Shown here piece by piece: positions 10,561-23,830 of a DNA stretch of 64,000 nucleotides; within the stretch, counting starts at the first letter, position 1, and the number at the start of each line of letters is the position of its first letter. Position numbers and translations under genes: made by a program. The notes beneath the pieces are model-generated. The model was not told where the DNA came from, ran no database searches, and was given only the letters and a program-made list of their open reading frames with translations. The DNA comes from Diplolepis rosae (lineage: Eukaryota; Arthropoda; Insecta; Hymenoptera; Diplolepididae): NCBI GenBank assembly GCA_030998225.1, contig JAPYXD010000678.1, positions 1,832,501 through 1,896,500 on the forward strand. The letters are read 5' to 3'.

Positions 10561-11626
10561 AATTTAAATTCAATTTGCATTGCTGCAATATAAGAGTTTG
10601 AAATTGTCTACGAGGACACCTGTCGGGAAAGTATTTTATCTGATACTTAACTAGTGATCCTCCGATAATATAGACAGTAGCAAACATTTTTAACTCAATC
10701 ATCTGATTTGAACGTTTTAATAATGTTTTTTATAATAGAATTTTTCATTACTATAGCTTTTTATCAAACTTCTATAAATAATGGCTTATTTTTCGGGGAA
10801 AATATTCTTTACAACTTTACCATTTTTAATTTTCAAAATAAAGTTTCCAATGGCTGAAATCAATAAAACAATTTTTTTAAGAAAAAAACATTTTATAAAA
10901 TAACTATATTTGAAAATCATTTACTTATTTTGATAATTGGAAATAGTGAAGTTGTAGAGAATATTTTACCCGAAAAAATAAGCCATGCTTTATGAAAATC
11001 CAATGATTTTTAAGAAATTGGTAAGAAGCGACAGTAAGAAAATTTTTTTTACAAAAACGTTATTAAGTATTATTTTTCGTAAGATTAAATTTTTCTATAA
11101 AAATCATGTTTTTTTCTTTCATAAAACACAACTGATGTAATTTAAACTCTTAAAATTATAGAAAAACTTCTTTTTCGAGAGACCTGTTTTGCACATGACA
11201 ATTTTCTTTCCAAGCCGTAATTTATTTAAAAGGAGCAGACGAAAAGACAATACCAAGGTTCAGAAGAAATTCGGTGACTCAATGGGAAATTCAAGTTTAA
11301 AATTAGCTAAAAATGCTCGCGTTTTCATAATGAAGTTTTTTGTGTAAGACTTTTTTAAATTCCAAGGTTATTTCAAGAATGGAATTGTAAAATTATACCT
11401 ACGAAATTTTTATACATCGGAAAGAATGAAAAACAGATGGAAATGATGAAAAAAGGTATTCATCAAATCTTTACACAATGTATTAAACGTTACGTGCGAG
11501 ATGAAAGCGTGAAAGGATACAAAGACGTCTATTTTATACTTGGAAAATAAGAGATACTCGTCACAACGCATATGCGTTAAGGTTAACCCGGAGTTTACTA
11601 ACACTTCTGAAGTTCCTCTCGAAAGT

Positions 11627-11627
<1 letters not shown>

Positions 11628-11666
<39 letters not shown>
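11628..11666. repeat. (TA)n microsatellite
   Basis: About 38 bp of near-perfect TA dinucleotides. Confidence 0.95.
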
Positions 11667-11670
<4 letters not shown>

Positions 11671-14507
11671 TATTCTATTTTAATCGAATCGTTCCAATCA
11701 ATTTTCTCTTTCTTTCCTTATTATCGCTCATTAGTGAATGAGTAAGTGCAAGAACTTAAAGTTTTAAAAATCACTTATCTTTTGTTTGTTTATCATTGAG
11801 TTATGTAGAAAATGAGAAAAATTAAATTAACTCTTAAAATATAAATATTATACTAATGTAGCCACTTTTGTTCGACTGCAGTTGCAACAAAAAAACAATA
11901 GAAGTATTTAGATGGGGAAAAATTAATCTATAAATAGTTTTTCTTCAAGGACGAAAAATATTTAGAAATCTCTCACGGTCTTTTAGTCAGAGCAGGAAAT
12001 ATATGCGCTTATTTTTTTCTGAATCTGCCTTTATGATTAAGACTCATCAAAGTATGCAATCTGAATCCAAAATTTACGCGTATATTCGGGTCATGTTTTA
12101 TGGCATATATTCTGAAAGAGACTTTAATATCAATGTCTACCTTACTCATCGTCAAAATTACTGAAATAATAGAAAAAATGATCTGCCTGTTTATGCGGAT
12201 TAAATACTGTTAATTGCTCACGTTTATTTTAACGCGAGGTTTTGGGAGATTGAAATATAGGAGGATCAATTCCCAAATGAATGAATTAATAAATAAACGA
12301 CACACTTGAACATTTAATTACACTGTATTTTTTAAGTGAGAATAAAACTGTTACAAGTATTAATAAAAATTACACGAGTTCCTGATGGATATATTCTGCG
12401 AACGTTTGTATTATTTGGTCGATCTTTCCAGAATTCTTTTCTTGAAGGAGCTTTTGGTCGTACTGATTTCTAAAAGGGCTTGAACGAACGGGATGTTGAA
12501 AAAATATGGAAAGGGAGGGAAAACTTGTAGAAAATCCTTTATTTTGGAAAAAAAGGGAAAAACTGAGACAAATAATTGGCTAAGAGAGTCTAAGGTGGGA
12601 GAGATAGGCGTTCGGTCAAGACCCAGTGGAGGGGTTGCAGGGAGAAGTCCCTTTACATGGGTTTTCCGAAAATCAGGTAAACATGCGACATCTGCGAGAT
12701 CATAAATGGCTTGGGATAAATCTGGTTGAGGCTAGAAGGCTTTTATGGAGGGATTTTTGAGAATCTATAAAATAAGTTACAGTGAGACGGTTGTTCTTAC
12801 AATTTTAAAGACGAAGATAGTTGTAAACGATAAATTAATTTAGCAAGGGTCTTGTTAAGGAAGTTACAGCTGTAGGTTGAGAGACCTAGCTAAATGGTAA
12901 TTACAGAGACGTGCCTAGATGGGAGAATAAAATCTTAAACTGAACGTAAAGGTCATATCTTCGTAAAATATGATATTAAAAAAAATAAACATACAAGTTA
13001 TAATATTTGTAAGCGGTGGAGGCGCAACAAATACTTTCAAATTTAAATAAAAAGGTTTGTCCTAAGAAGTTTTTTTCAGATTGATTTTTTATTAACCGTA
13101 ATCTTAAAAAATGTTAAATCTTGTATTGAATAAAAACTGAAATATTTGTCTAACTTGCGCAATATCTGGCCATTTCCTGAGGCACTAAAACGAAAATAAC
13201 TCAATAGATTGACATGGTTTAGTGAACTTAACAAATACAATGTTGAAAAATATATCTGTATTGAGTATTTTTACCAACAAGTCAGCTATTAATAATTTAT
13301 TTGTTTGCTAGTTTGATAATTAATGCGACCTACATGGTAAAACTTGCCCAAAAGATTAGGCTGTATATGAAAACTCAAACTTATCGAAATCGATTATTGA
13401 AAGTTAGACCAAGAACATTCAAATGGTGTTCGAAATTTTATAAATTAATTTATATTAATTAGAAATATTAAAATAAAATTTTACTTCAATTAATTAGAAT
13501 CAAATTACATTTTAGATAACTAAAATAATTTTTTTGAAACAAAATAATAAACAGCAATTTCGATTCATGTTTATCAAATACTCGTATGTATTAAACTTAA
13601 AATAATGTATAATAGTGAAAATTTCATTATTACAGTACAATTTAGAAAATATTGTAATACACAACTATTGACGCTTACAAACATAAACATCTACAATATT
13701 TGTTATTGAATTGTGTTTGAATTCAGTTCTATAGTGATTTTCACAGAACATGACAAACAATATTACAGTTATCAATAAAAATTACTTGTTAAAAACTTTG
13801 AGAAAAATAAAAATTATTGATAAACACAAAATGAGAATAATAAGACTTTCTTCATATACGATGTTGAGATATGCAAATATATAGCAATACAAGCTTTAAT
13901 CCAGGTAAATATGTCTATCTTATCGAATTTAATCTATAGCTCTTTACCTCGACCAAACACGGAAATTAATATCTGTCCAATCTCCAATGATAATACATGA
14001 TTGTTTGTTTTTAATAAGAAAAAAAGGACCAAAACATTGTTACACTCAGAGACTTTTCGTTAGAGTGAATGATAAAAATGAATGAAAATTTAGTATAATA
14101 TTGTTTTAAAATCGAAATCGAAATTTAATGTAGTCATAACAGTCTTTAAAACATATAGAAGACAAATTAATATTTTTAATTCCAAATATTATGAATCTCC
14201 ATTCGAAAAGTTGAGAGTACGAAAAAATATTACGATTACTAAGTTGTCTGAAAATAATTCTAATAAGACGAACAATGAATATTATAACCTGGAAAACATA
14301 TTTGAGGAATTCATATTATAAATATGAACTTGCTAGAAATCTGGCAACGTGCAGCAAAATTCGAAACATTCATTCTCGGTTTTTCATATAATTCGTTTCA
14401 GAATGTCGTTCGAGTGCCTCCGTCGTTTTCCGATTATGGCTTCGTAGACTCGAACCACGTCTGTCCAACTTAAAAGTAGCTTATAACCGAGATTTCTTTC
14501 AGAATAT
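11667..14507. other. AT-rich intergenic sequence, nothing recognised
   Basis: No exon with paired splice signals, RNA gene or inverted-repeat element was found. The short ORF at 12493-12705 has no recognisable domain or splice context. Confidence 0.4.
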
Positions 14508-14600
14508 GGCAAGCGAGAATAGCCGAGAGGCTTTGGGCGTTAGCAATGCGTTTAGTTATGTAAGCATAGGTAGGTTAAACGGTTCGAATCCAAAAGCGAT
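14508..14600 (+). repeat. tRNA-like sequence (class II A box, perfect B box), pseudogene or SINE head
   Basis: An A-box-like TAGCCGAGAGGCTTT (compare TGGCCGAGNGG of Leu/Ser tRNAs) lies near 14519-14534, and a perfect B box GGTTCGAATCC at 14581-14591. The T stem AACGG/CCAAA does not pair, so a functional tRNA is unlikely. Pol III promoter activity remains possible. Confidence 0.62.
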
Positions 14601-17029
14601 TATAGAATTTTTAATTTAAGCTTGCGATTAAAAATAATGTATCGTTGTGTAATTTAAATATCTGGATATAAATAAGGTATTCTTATAATAGTATTTGTAT
14701 CCATGTTTCCGCTGAAACCTCTCCCCTCCTCTCAGCACCGCACCCCCTCTTTCATTTGTTTTGCACGCGTTAGAAAACTTAAATATAGTAAATTTGAGAT
14801 TTTCGTAGGTTTTATGAAAGTTAGTAGAACATATATTCCATTTATTTGAACGAAAATATTAACTTTGCCGCTTGTAAACCACTATATTAATTTTTGATAC
14901 GTAAATCCTGTTTGCTCCTGGATTCTAAAAAAATTCGAAATATTGGTACCGTTTAAACAAAAAACAATAATTGATAGACGCTTGAAACTTGGCATGCTAT
15001 TTTGGACTATAAAGTACTACCTTTTCCTAAAATTTCAATGTAAAAAGGTGATTTTTTCAAAAGTTATCAACAATTTGCCATTTCTACGAATTTTGTGCTT
15101 TTTCTCAATTTATAAGTAAACTAATGGACTTAGAATGGCGCTCTAACTGACTTTTTTGTAGATAATATACGAACGAACAACTTTTATTCACAACTTTTTC
15201 TGCTAAAATCAGTACTTTTCAAACCGCAGAGCTAAATATGAAAAAAAATTCTGATATCCAAATTCAATTGTTTATTATTTAATTTGAAAAACTGGTGATT
15301 CCAATTGTTAAATTATTGTTCAACAGACATATCCAAACCATTTAAGCTCTCGAACTTATTTGTTGGAATTTTTGTAAAAAACTAAGCCTTTTGGGCTTAA
15401 TTTGACTGGCCTATAAACACATTTTGACAGGTGCTAAATAGAAAGATTTGAGTAAGTCATAGAAATTGTTTTAAAAACTGTAGTATTTTATAAACGTATA
15501 ATACATTTTATTTATTAAGGCGAAATAATAAATTGAAAATATACGTGTGGTATTTATTTGTAAATCTTATTATGCAAACAGAAACAAAGTTTTATGAATG
15601 AAATGATGTTGTAAAGTTTTTAGTTTTTAGAAATAATAAAGTATTCGAAAACAAAGTGTTGGATTTTGTGAAGATATTATTGTCATAACCAGCTTAAAGC
15701 AGACGCATCTAAGAAAGTATTTTCACGCTTGGCTCACTGAAAAAACGACGATTACAAGTAAATTTATTATCCATTACGAACGAAATTAATATTTTTTTAA
15801 TCTAATACTTAAACACTCGCTTTATACGATTAGTGAATAAAATATATAAAAAAAGAAATCAACGCTTTTTTCACATTTTATCAATCGCAAGACACTGAAA
15901 AAGCAACGAAAACTACAAAATGAAATTATGAATTTTCAATCCCGCTTGATTAATTCAACTCGCAGTTAAATGATAGTATTAAGATTCTTAATTCAGTCAA
16001 CTGTTGCTCATAAATAAATTATGTAATTTGTATCGGATAAAATTCAAAACAAGAAAGCTAATCTATTCTGTTGCTAAGTATTCAAGCTTTTGACGAAATC
16101 AAGCATTCGATTAGATTCATAGATATATCACTTTGGCAATGGATTCTGGAATATTCTATTCCATTCAATTCCAGCCTTCCTAACGGGTTGCAGTAAATTT
16201 GTCCATCATCTTTTTCTGACTTAGTATGTTTTTCTAAAGTATCCCCTACATGCATATACCATCTTTACAAACAGTTTCTTTAATCAGGATCAAATCTTAA
16301 TCATTATAAAACTGGACTCAAGACGTTCAATAACACTAAAAGATTACTCATGAAGACGATAACGAGTGTTTATTCTCAACGAAAAATAATTTATCAAACT
16401 AGAACATCACATTAAGAACAGTACATATAAATAATGCATAAAAACGGAGGAAGATAGACTACTTTTGGTTCAAAAAGTGAAAAAAAGTTCAAATTTAGCA
16501 AAATCCATCAGAATTTTTTACATCCTCAGCATCAATAAAAGGTTATTCGTTTCATGTGAAAAATTGGAATTTATATTAAATCTTGACGTTATACGAAATA
16601 CGACGAACATTTTTTTAAAAAAATTCTTTATTTCAGCGAAATTTACAAAATTTACTGGGGACCATTTTTTATAGGAGTTATAATTTTCATTTATTAATGA
16701 AAAATGTTATTAAAAATAAAAACCTTTGGTTTCTAATAAAACTATACGATATACGAAAAAAAATTCCCATACAAAATTGTTCATCTCAAGAAGATATACA
16801 AATTTACTTCAGAGCACTTTGGATCGGACAAGTAGTTTTCGTTTTAATTGTAAAAAATGTTATCAAGGCGCACTCAAATTTTTATTTTTGATGCAAATAT
16901 GGCTCTAATAGATATGAAGTGAAAAATCGAACGCGAATATCATAATAAGAATATTGAATTTTCTTTTTCATTTGAAACCATAAACCATTTTAGTAACATT
17001 GAGAAAATTTAATTCACATTTGCAATGTA
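14601..17029. other. AT-rich intergenic sequence
   Basis: No gene was recognised. The block near 16450-16510 shares sequence with 63035-63110 (GATAGACTACT..TT, then AAAAAGTTCAAATTT), so it contains part of a dispersed repeat. Confidence 0.4.
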
Positions 17030-17168
17030 ATAAAATTGACTCGAGTTTCAGTATTAAATTACAAGAATTACAAGAACTAAATTCGAATGTAAGCGAAGAA
17101 TATAAGACCAAATGCGAAGCGCGAGGTCCAAACAGTACGGAGCGCGACGATCGAATCGCGCGCCCTAG
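17030..17168 (-). repeat. R1 repeat, GC-rich head fragment
   Basis: In reverse complement it matches the start of the R1 copies at 21.8 and 27.0 kb (GAGCGCGACGATCGAATCGC, and the TTCTTATATTC-side flank). It ends exactly where the big palindrome starts, so the palindrome probably inserted in or beside it. Confidence 0.7.
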
Positions 17169-18521
17169 TAGACCAAGCAACAGGGAATTTGTTATGACAT
17201 TATTTATTTCAGAAAACGGACTACGCCATCAGAAGAGAGGTTGGTCATAGAGTAATTGTGTCATGTTTAGGACAACGAAATATGATTTATAAATTTGTTA
17301 TTAACATTGATGACAAAAAAATCGCACTTTTTTTAGTTTTTTGTTTATAACATTAAAGGTAATTACCCAATATTAATGGCATTAATTGAAAAATTGTAGA
17401 AAATTGAATTGCGAACAAAATGAGCCCCCGTTCGATCTGATTGGATAATTAGAAGCGGAGAAAATTCGGAAAAATCGGGAAATTGAGCTTTTGTTAAACA
17501 AATTAATATCTCAGTTAATTTTTAACTTTTCAGGTTGAGGTTTGGTGGAAAAGTAACCATCTTTATGCTCTTAAAATTTATAAAAAAAAGAACACTTTAA
17601 GATAATACGTTTCCGCGCTATTAACACTTTAATTTATTTCATGCGTTAATTGTAAAATGTCTGCTTGCCGCAGAGGTAGTCCGATATTTATTTTGAAAAC
17701 GGCTTTTGAAAATATAAATCAAGCACAACAGAACGTCAATCTTGGTTTTTCGCTAAAATGTTGCAAAGTTTATTAAAAAAAGGTCCAAACATGGCTCTAA
17801 ACGCTTGAAAGAAGCAAAGTGACAGTGGTGGGGGAGACGGCGAGTAGGCTCACTGTGTCACTTTGCTGCATTCAAGAGTTTAGAGCCATGTTTGAACCTT
17901 TTTTTAATAAACTTTGCAACATTTTAGCGAAAAACCAAGATTGACGTTCTGTTGTGCTTGATTTATATTTTTAAAAGCCGTTTTCAAAATAAAAATCGGA
18001 CCACCTCTGCGGCAAGCAGACATTTTACAATTAACGCATGAAATAAATTAAAGTGTCAATAGCGCGGATACGTATTATCTTAAAGTGTTCTTTTTTTATA
18101 CATTTGAAGAGCATAAAGATGGTTACTTTTCCACCAAACCTCATCCTGAAAAGTTAAAAATGAACTGAGATATTAATTTGTTTAACAAAAGCTCAATTTC
18201 CCGATTTTTCCGAATTTTCTCCGCTTCTAATTATCCAATCAGATCGAACGGGGGCTCATTTTGTTCGCAATTCAATTTTCTACAATTTTTCAATTAATGT
18301 CATTAATATTGGGTAATTACCTTTAATGTTATAAACAAAAAACTAAAAAAAGTGCGATTTTTTGGTCTTAAATGTTATTAACAAATTTATAAATCATATT
18401 TCGTTGTCCAAAACATGACACAATTACTCTATGACCAACCTCTCGTCTGATGGCGCAGTCCGTTTTCTGAAATAAATAATGTCATAAATCATTCATAACA
18501 AATTCCCTGTTGCTTGGTCTA
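17169..18521. mobile_element. 1.35-kb near-perfect palindrome (foldback element)
   Basis: Left arm 17169-17827 and right arm 17851-18521 are inverted copies over about 660 bp with few differences. The termini read TAGACCAAGCAACAGGG, and the spacer is only about 23 bp (17828-17850). No transposase is encoded. Such high arm identity suggests recent formation or ongoing arm-to-arm gene conversion. The superfamily is unclear; the flanks CCTA and TAGG extend the symmetry and are not a clear direct duplication. Confidence 0.93.
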
Positions 18522-19100
18522 TAGGTAAACTTAAGGGGTTCTTCTGGTTCGCCGTCTGACTTTCACACGCATTTTCAATAATTTATTGCAAGCAAACGAG
18601 AAAAGATAATGACACGAATTTTTATTTATTGAATAAAGCATTTCAATATTTTCTTCATATAATATTTTGAGTTTATTGTCTTGTCACCCGTGACGATCTC
18701 CCAAATTTTGAAAACAAAATGTCACGTATTTTGGACACAAACGTGTAGAAATTGGACTAACGTATCCAGATGAAGATGATACTTTTCTGAAGTATCACAT
18801 GCCCTTTAAATTACTATGTAGATTTCTCTCTGTGCATATTATAATTTCGACAATGCATTAGAATACATACATATCTGATAACTGTTTTCGTTACTACCTC
18901 TTTATGCAAGACAGCGAGTAGAATAAAAGCAATATTAGAGCATCAACCTTGATATAAGAAACGATTAAAAATAACATTCGCACTCGATATACAAATATTC
19001 GAAAGCATGTATATTTGTGGGTGCGTTAACATTGCATTGATTTCGTTCGAATGACACGCACAGCAAAACACGTGCAATCTTTGGCACTCTGTGCACTTTC
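18522..19100. other. Intergenic; part shared with another repeat
   Basis: The stretch 18690-18830 (CCCAAATTTTGAAAACAAAA, later TATCACATGCCCTT) recurs near 63125-63230, so it belongs to a dispersed repeat. No gene seen. Confidence 0.4.
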
Positions 19101-19102
19101 AT

Positions 19103-19273
19103 TATAAATAGAGTCGAAGAATTCTCAGATTAGCGGTATGAAGGGGGGAGGGGGATAAAAAGCAGAATCGCAGCTTCTTAATTATCAATCACTCGAGCTG
19201 CATGCACTTACATACTGACATTCATACACACCAATCCTTTTATCAAGATTAAGCTTTACAAAATTGAAGAACA
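19103..19273 (+). promoter_or_regulatory. Possible TATA promoter with a non-coding first exon
   Basis: TATAAATA (19103-19110) is followed about 24 bp on by TCAGAT. A second TATA-like GATAAAAAG at 19154 is followed by TCAATCACTC near 19185-19194. About 80 bp further lies a donor-like GAACA|GTAAGTGA (around 19273). The arrangement fits a regulated insect first exon, but no downstream coding exon could be assigned. Confidence 0.3.
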
Positions 19274-19430
19274 GTAAGTGAATGGAGTAGCGAATCTTCA
19301 AAGTGCATTGCTCCGAAAATAATTTTTCAATTCGTATTTAAGTTATTCAAAATTTTTTGAACGGTTGATGCTGATATAATGAACTAAATAATCTACATGG
19401 CCATTTTTGGTTACAAAAGATTCATATTAA

Positions 19431-20129
19431 GGAGACAGTCCCCTCAAGAGGTCTCAAAAAATCGTGTTTTTTTTTTTTGCCTGATCGATTAGGCAACTAT
19501 TCAAGATTATGTGTGTAAAATTTTAACTCGAAATTCGAAGTATTTCGGGAGATACACGGAAATTTAGTCGGTCACGTACATTACGAAATCTAAAGCGCGT
19601 TTTCTCAAAACCATGTTTTTACACTTTGCGGGAAAGATAACTAAAAAAGTTCTTAACCGATTTTCTTAAACCAAAGTTTTTTTTATTCAGTCTAAAAAGC
19701 TACTCTATGTGAACTACGGATTTTAAGAAATTCCGATTTTTAATACCTTTTTTATGAACAAATTACTAAAAAAAAGTCACTTCTTTTTTGAAATCATAAT
19801 TTTTCGTCTAAATTTCCGAATTTTAAAATTTCCGTAGTTCACATAGAACAAATAAGTCTAACGAAGAAAACAAAAAAAAAATTTTGATTTCAGGTGAAAA
19901 TAACGGCTGCTATAGTTCCCGCAGTTTGACTCCGACCGTGTCGAGACGCTGCCGCAAAACGTGGATTACTCGGCCGTTTGAAATTTTTCGGATGTAATTT
20001 TTTTTGTTAATAAAGTCTAAAATATGACTAAAACATATCCTAAAGTTCTTATGTCTCCGATGTTTCTTTTTGTGAGAAAAAAAATCAGGAAAAAACGCTT
20101 TTTTTCGGTCTCTTGAGGGGACTGTCCCT
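19431..20129. mobile_element. R6 element, TTAA-flanked MITE
   Basis: TTAA (19427-19430) is followed by GGAGACAGTCCCCTCAAGAG. On the right, CTCTTGAGGGGACTGTCCC is followed by TTTAA (TTAA at 20130-20133). The TTAA duplication points to the piggyBac superfamily. The interior (about 700 bp) is shared with the 54.1-56.9 kb and 60.4-61.4 kb regions. ORFs inside have no transposase motifs. Confidence 0.82.
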
Positions 20130-20159
20130 TTAAAGTCATGGATCAACCGGACCATGTGA

Positions 20160-21026
20160 ATAAAATTTATATTAATTTATTCCTGTAAGATAAATTTTTT
20201 AAATGTCAAAATATCTTTCTGAAATTTGCGAAGCTTAATAAAAGATGATAAAGAACGTGTTAACTTCTTTGTGTGAAAATTTTGAAACAATTTTTTTAGA
20301 GAAAATAAAACTGAAAGATTTATTGAGTGTTTGCACCACATTGGTCAATTGACTCTATTAGTGTCCGTAACTTTTTTTCAAAAATAATAATTGCTTTTTG
20401 CTGACATTTTGGGAAATTATAAAAGACCTGCTAAAACAGGTTCCGTGACACCTTATAGTTTGATTAATCAAAAAAATTAATTTTCTTCATCAGGTGGGTA
20501 TTAAAATGAATACATTTTTTGATTAATCAATCTAAATAAAAGTGAAGGGAACCGTGAAATATTTAGGAATGTAAGAGAGAATAATGAACTACAGTTATCT
20601 ACAATTTCAAATCACAGAATCGGTCGCTGATGAAATATCTTATTTTTCAGAGGAAATAAAGCGATACGTATTTTTCTATTTTGAAAAACTCTATTTTTGC
20701 GAAGTTATGACAATTAAAATAAAAAATAAAATACAGTTCAGAAAAAGTTATCTTGCACGAATATATTCATCTATAAATTTGGTCACGTGGTCCATATCCT
20801 TGGTCCAATTTTTACATGTTAACGTCCAAATATCGTTTTGAAATTTTGGAAAACGAATCAAAAATTAATGAGACAGACCTCTTATGCCATGAATATTCAT
20901 AATGATATAAAGATTTTTTGATAAAAATAAGTCATTTTATCAAATTTACAAAGTATTTTACTGACAGTGTTTGGCCACACGAAAAAGAATGGACATCTGC
21001 AGAATATAACTCAACTAATTAATTTG
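20160..21026. other. No gene seen
   Basis: AT-rich with no exon or repeat boundary recognised. Confidence 0.4.
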
Positions 21027-21180
21027 AAATATTAATAATTACTGAAAAATATGAATGATTACTAGGTGGGAGAAAAGAGTGACAGACAGTTCAGGAATAA
21101 GTCCTGTACTGTTCAATACTCCCTTTTTTCTTTCAATTAATCATTCCTGTTTTTCAGTAACCGTTAATAATTTTAAGAAC
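21027..21180. repeat. Small imperfect foldback repeat
   Basis: ATTAATAATTACTGAAAAA on the left is inverted as TTTTTCAGTAACCGTTAATAA on the right in imperfect form. The centre holds CAGTTCAGGA and its complement TCCTGTACTG. Confidence 0.6.
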
Positions 21181-21752
21181 TCAATTTTTCTCTGTGCAGT
21201 ACAGTAGAACTCGAGACACTTAGTTGGTATTATTAATTCGGTTTCTACGCCAAAAATTACTTCGGAAATGACTATCGGTATTTCTATAACAATCACAACC
21301 TCATATTTTGTTAACTTTACTTTCTTACTTACTTTACTTTACTTACTTTCCGATATTCCTTCCATAAGATATTATTTATCATTTTTTTTATCATTTATTT
21401 TTATTTAAAATTTTATATATGGAGGAAAAAATGGATAGTCAGGGATTGAATTGGTCACGTAACCAGCATGGCCCATGGCCTTAATACTTTATTTACAAAA
21501 TAAAAACGAAAAGTTACCCTGGAGAAAAAAACGATAACAAAAACACCTCCCTACACCAAAAATTATCACATTTCCCAAGTTAGGCAACCAATCCGAATAA
21601 AAGTCGATAATTTTCCAGTCTTCTAAATAATGAATCTAAGACACGTGCTTTTAAAATAAAATAAAAAATTATTTGAACGACTATCACCCGATCGGTCGAA
21701 TTTTGTTGATTTAAAAAACAGAATAATTTTTTATCCGCTTTAAAGCAATAGA

Positions 21753-23084
21753 AAAAAATCTGCCCGCTTCGCGGGCACATTCTCATCGCGCGCAGCTCGC
21801 TTCGCTCGCAAGTTTGAGCGCGCGATTTGATCGTCGCGCTTCGCGCTCCGTTCTTGTGCTCTTCACATACATTCAAGTTTATTTATTATAATTTGATACT
21901 GAAGCTCAAACCAATTTTATAATATTAAAGATGATGTAAATTACTCATTTTCTCAAATTCACTAAAATTTCTTTTTCAGTTTAAGCGAAACAGGAAATTT
22001 AATTTACTTAAGGCTCTATCAGCCTTAAGGAACACATTTTCATCATGGCGCTCGCGATTCGCGCTCAATTTTCTGTATACATTTCAGTAACTTTTTAATA
22101 AATTACATGATTAAAATAATTTATTTTCTTCCAAATCTCTCAAAATGAAAAAACAGTCGTAGACTTTATTTAAGGAAACGATTTTGCAGAACAACGCTTA
22201 TTTCGTATCTTACATATTTTGGTGAAAAGAATCGAATTTTTTTTATATTAAAAATCAAAAAATTAAAATATACATCCTGTCGAGAAATTTCTCGATAAGA
22301 ATGTGTAGACCTCATTTAGGCAAACAATTTTCCATCTAAACGTTTTTGTGTATCTCACATATTTTGTCTAAAAAATGGAATTTTTGAATTTTAATCGTTT
22401 TTTTTTTTAATTGAAACGAAAAATATATGTTTTATCAGAAACTGTGTGAGACAAAATTTTTAGATCTTTTTGAAACGACAAACTTTGTATTCTTACGTTT
22501 TTTTCGTATTTCGAATATTATTGTTAAAAAATTGAATTTTGGTTTTTCAATATTGTTTTTTTTAATTAAAAAGAAAAATATGCATCTTATGAAAAATATT
22601 GTATCATAACGTTTTTTCTTATCTCGTATAATTTAACTGGAAAATGGAATTTTGATATTGACTTTTTTCGAATTTGAATATGCTGTAACATTTCTAATTT
22701 TGATTTAATCAAAAAATGTTATCAGGATAATTTTTAGAGATTTATGAGCACTATCTAAAACCAGTATTGAAATTTTTGATTTTTTCAAAAAATTATTTTC
22801 AAAAACACAAAAGTAGTGCTCAATCCCTCAATTTTGATTGGATGTGGCTGGTTAACGAACTTGTCCTTACTTTTTCGGTTCCGATAAAGTGTACCAAAGC
22901 TGAATTCAATCTGATAATTCTATCGAGAGTTATGCCGCACACGACCTACAGACAGACAGACACTTTCGTAAAAACCCTTTTTTCTGACTCAGGGGGTCTC
23001 AAAACGTAAAGATTTGATGAAAATTTCGAACGTCATTTTTCACATAAAACCAATACCTTCTCATCCATGATGAGAATGTAAAAA
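21753..23084 (+). mobile_element. R1 repeat, long copy a (Helentron/DINE-like)
   Basis: The head has a GC hairpin TGCCCGCTTCGCGGGCA. A CAGACAGACAGACA tract lies about 160 bp before the end. The 3' end is an 8-bp stem with 3-nt loop, TTCTCATCCATGATGAGAA, six to eight bases before the boundary. Copy b at 26954-28128 matches over most of its length, and the shared boundaries define both ends. A GTCY-type microsatellite and a terminal hairpin without TIRs are features of Helentron/DINE-1 elements; that classification is inference. No ORF with Rep or helicase motifs. Confidence 0.8.
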
Positions 23085-23216
23085 TAGAAGTTGACTTCAT
23101 TAACTCACTCAAAATTTTAAGAATTATGCGGGATGGAAGTTCTAACCTGTTCGAGCCACGTGGGTTAATACTCCCTCCAATCACGTCGAGAAAATTCCCC
23201 CCATCAACTAACTCAC

Positions 23217-23285
23217 CATCTAGTGTGCCTGCTAATGCAAGCAATGTCAAGTTCCAATCTTTACTAAAAATTTGAGGTGTCAGTA
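23217..23285 (-). CDS. Orphan coding-exon candidate
   Basis: On the minus strand an acceptor TACTTACAG precedes an open 69-nt stretch encoding LTPQIFSKDWNLTLLALAGT and LD, ending at a strong donor GATG|GTGAGT. The 23-codon phase-preserving exon reads like real protein but matches no family I recognise. The GC-rich block at 23.4-23.8 kb could be its promoter. Downstream exons would have to lie beyond the R1 copy. Confidence 0.33.
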
Positions 23286-23399
23286 CTGTAAGTACCTGAA
23301 GTAGGGGTTAAATTTAAAAAAATCTTATTAGTCTATGAAAATGTAATATTTTGCTTTCTGAAGGCCTTTGAATCTACTCTTTTCTTGATTTATCGAATA

Positions 23400-23830
23400 T
23401 CGTTAGCCCGATTTACGTTTCACCCCTGGATTCCGAGCAGTCGCTCGTCTCTTGTTAAGTCGTCGATATCAACGCAGTAAAGTTCGACGAATGGTAAGCC
23501 ATTCCAACTATACCAGCTCGTGGTATCTAGATCACAACAGAGAGCGGACAGCTGAGAGCGAGATCAGCTGTAAACGTACACAAAGCAACTTCGTCCAACA
23601 GGTTCACGTGTGTTCATTCTCAAGCGTTCACTGGAGTTCGCTCACAAAGAGAATGCTTTTCTCATGCATGGAGGCACATATGGAGGGGCACCTGCGGTTA
23701 GTGACAAGCCCCGAGCCCAAGATCCGAGATGGATGCTGGTTCGGTGCAGTTTAAATAAACATGGGGTGGGGGAGTCAGCGAGAACCTGAGCGGATGCGAG
23801 TCTATTTTATTCCAGGTCATTGTCCGTTGT
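23400..23830. promoter_or_regulatory. GC-richer unique block, possible promoter or 5' exon region
   Basis: A stretch free of recognised repeats and richer in GC than its surroundings, with CACGTG (about 23604), a donor-like ACGAATG|GTAAGC on the plus strand (about 23493), and an acceptor-like TTTTATTCCAG near 23814. The direction is not resolved. The 100-codon plus-strand frame here lacks protein-like features. Confidence 0.3.

Larger units (their letters stand above)
10145..11157. mobile_element. Large foldback element, interrupted by tRNA-derived SINE pieces
   Basis: Outer arms 10145-10255 and 11065-11157 are inverted copies (for example ATGAAAGAAAAAA, AATTTAATCTTGCGAAAAAT). An inner palindrome spans about 10786-10987 (TGGCTTATTTTTCGGGGAA and its complement). 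The interior resembles the palindromic core of the R5 TTAA family (a TACAACTTTACCATTTTT-like block). No ORF of interest. Confidence 0.7.

Noticed and set aside
14508..14600. Functional tRNA gene
   Set aside because: Good A and B boxes, but T stem and anticodon stem do not pair; annotated as tRNA-derived instead.
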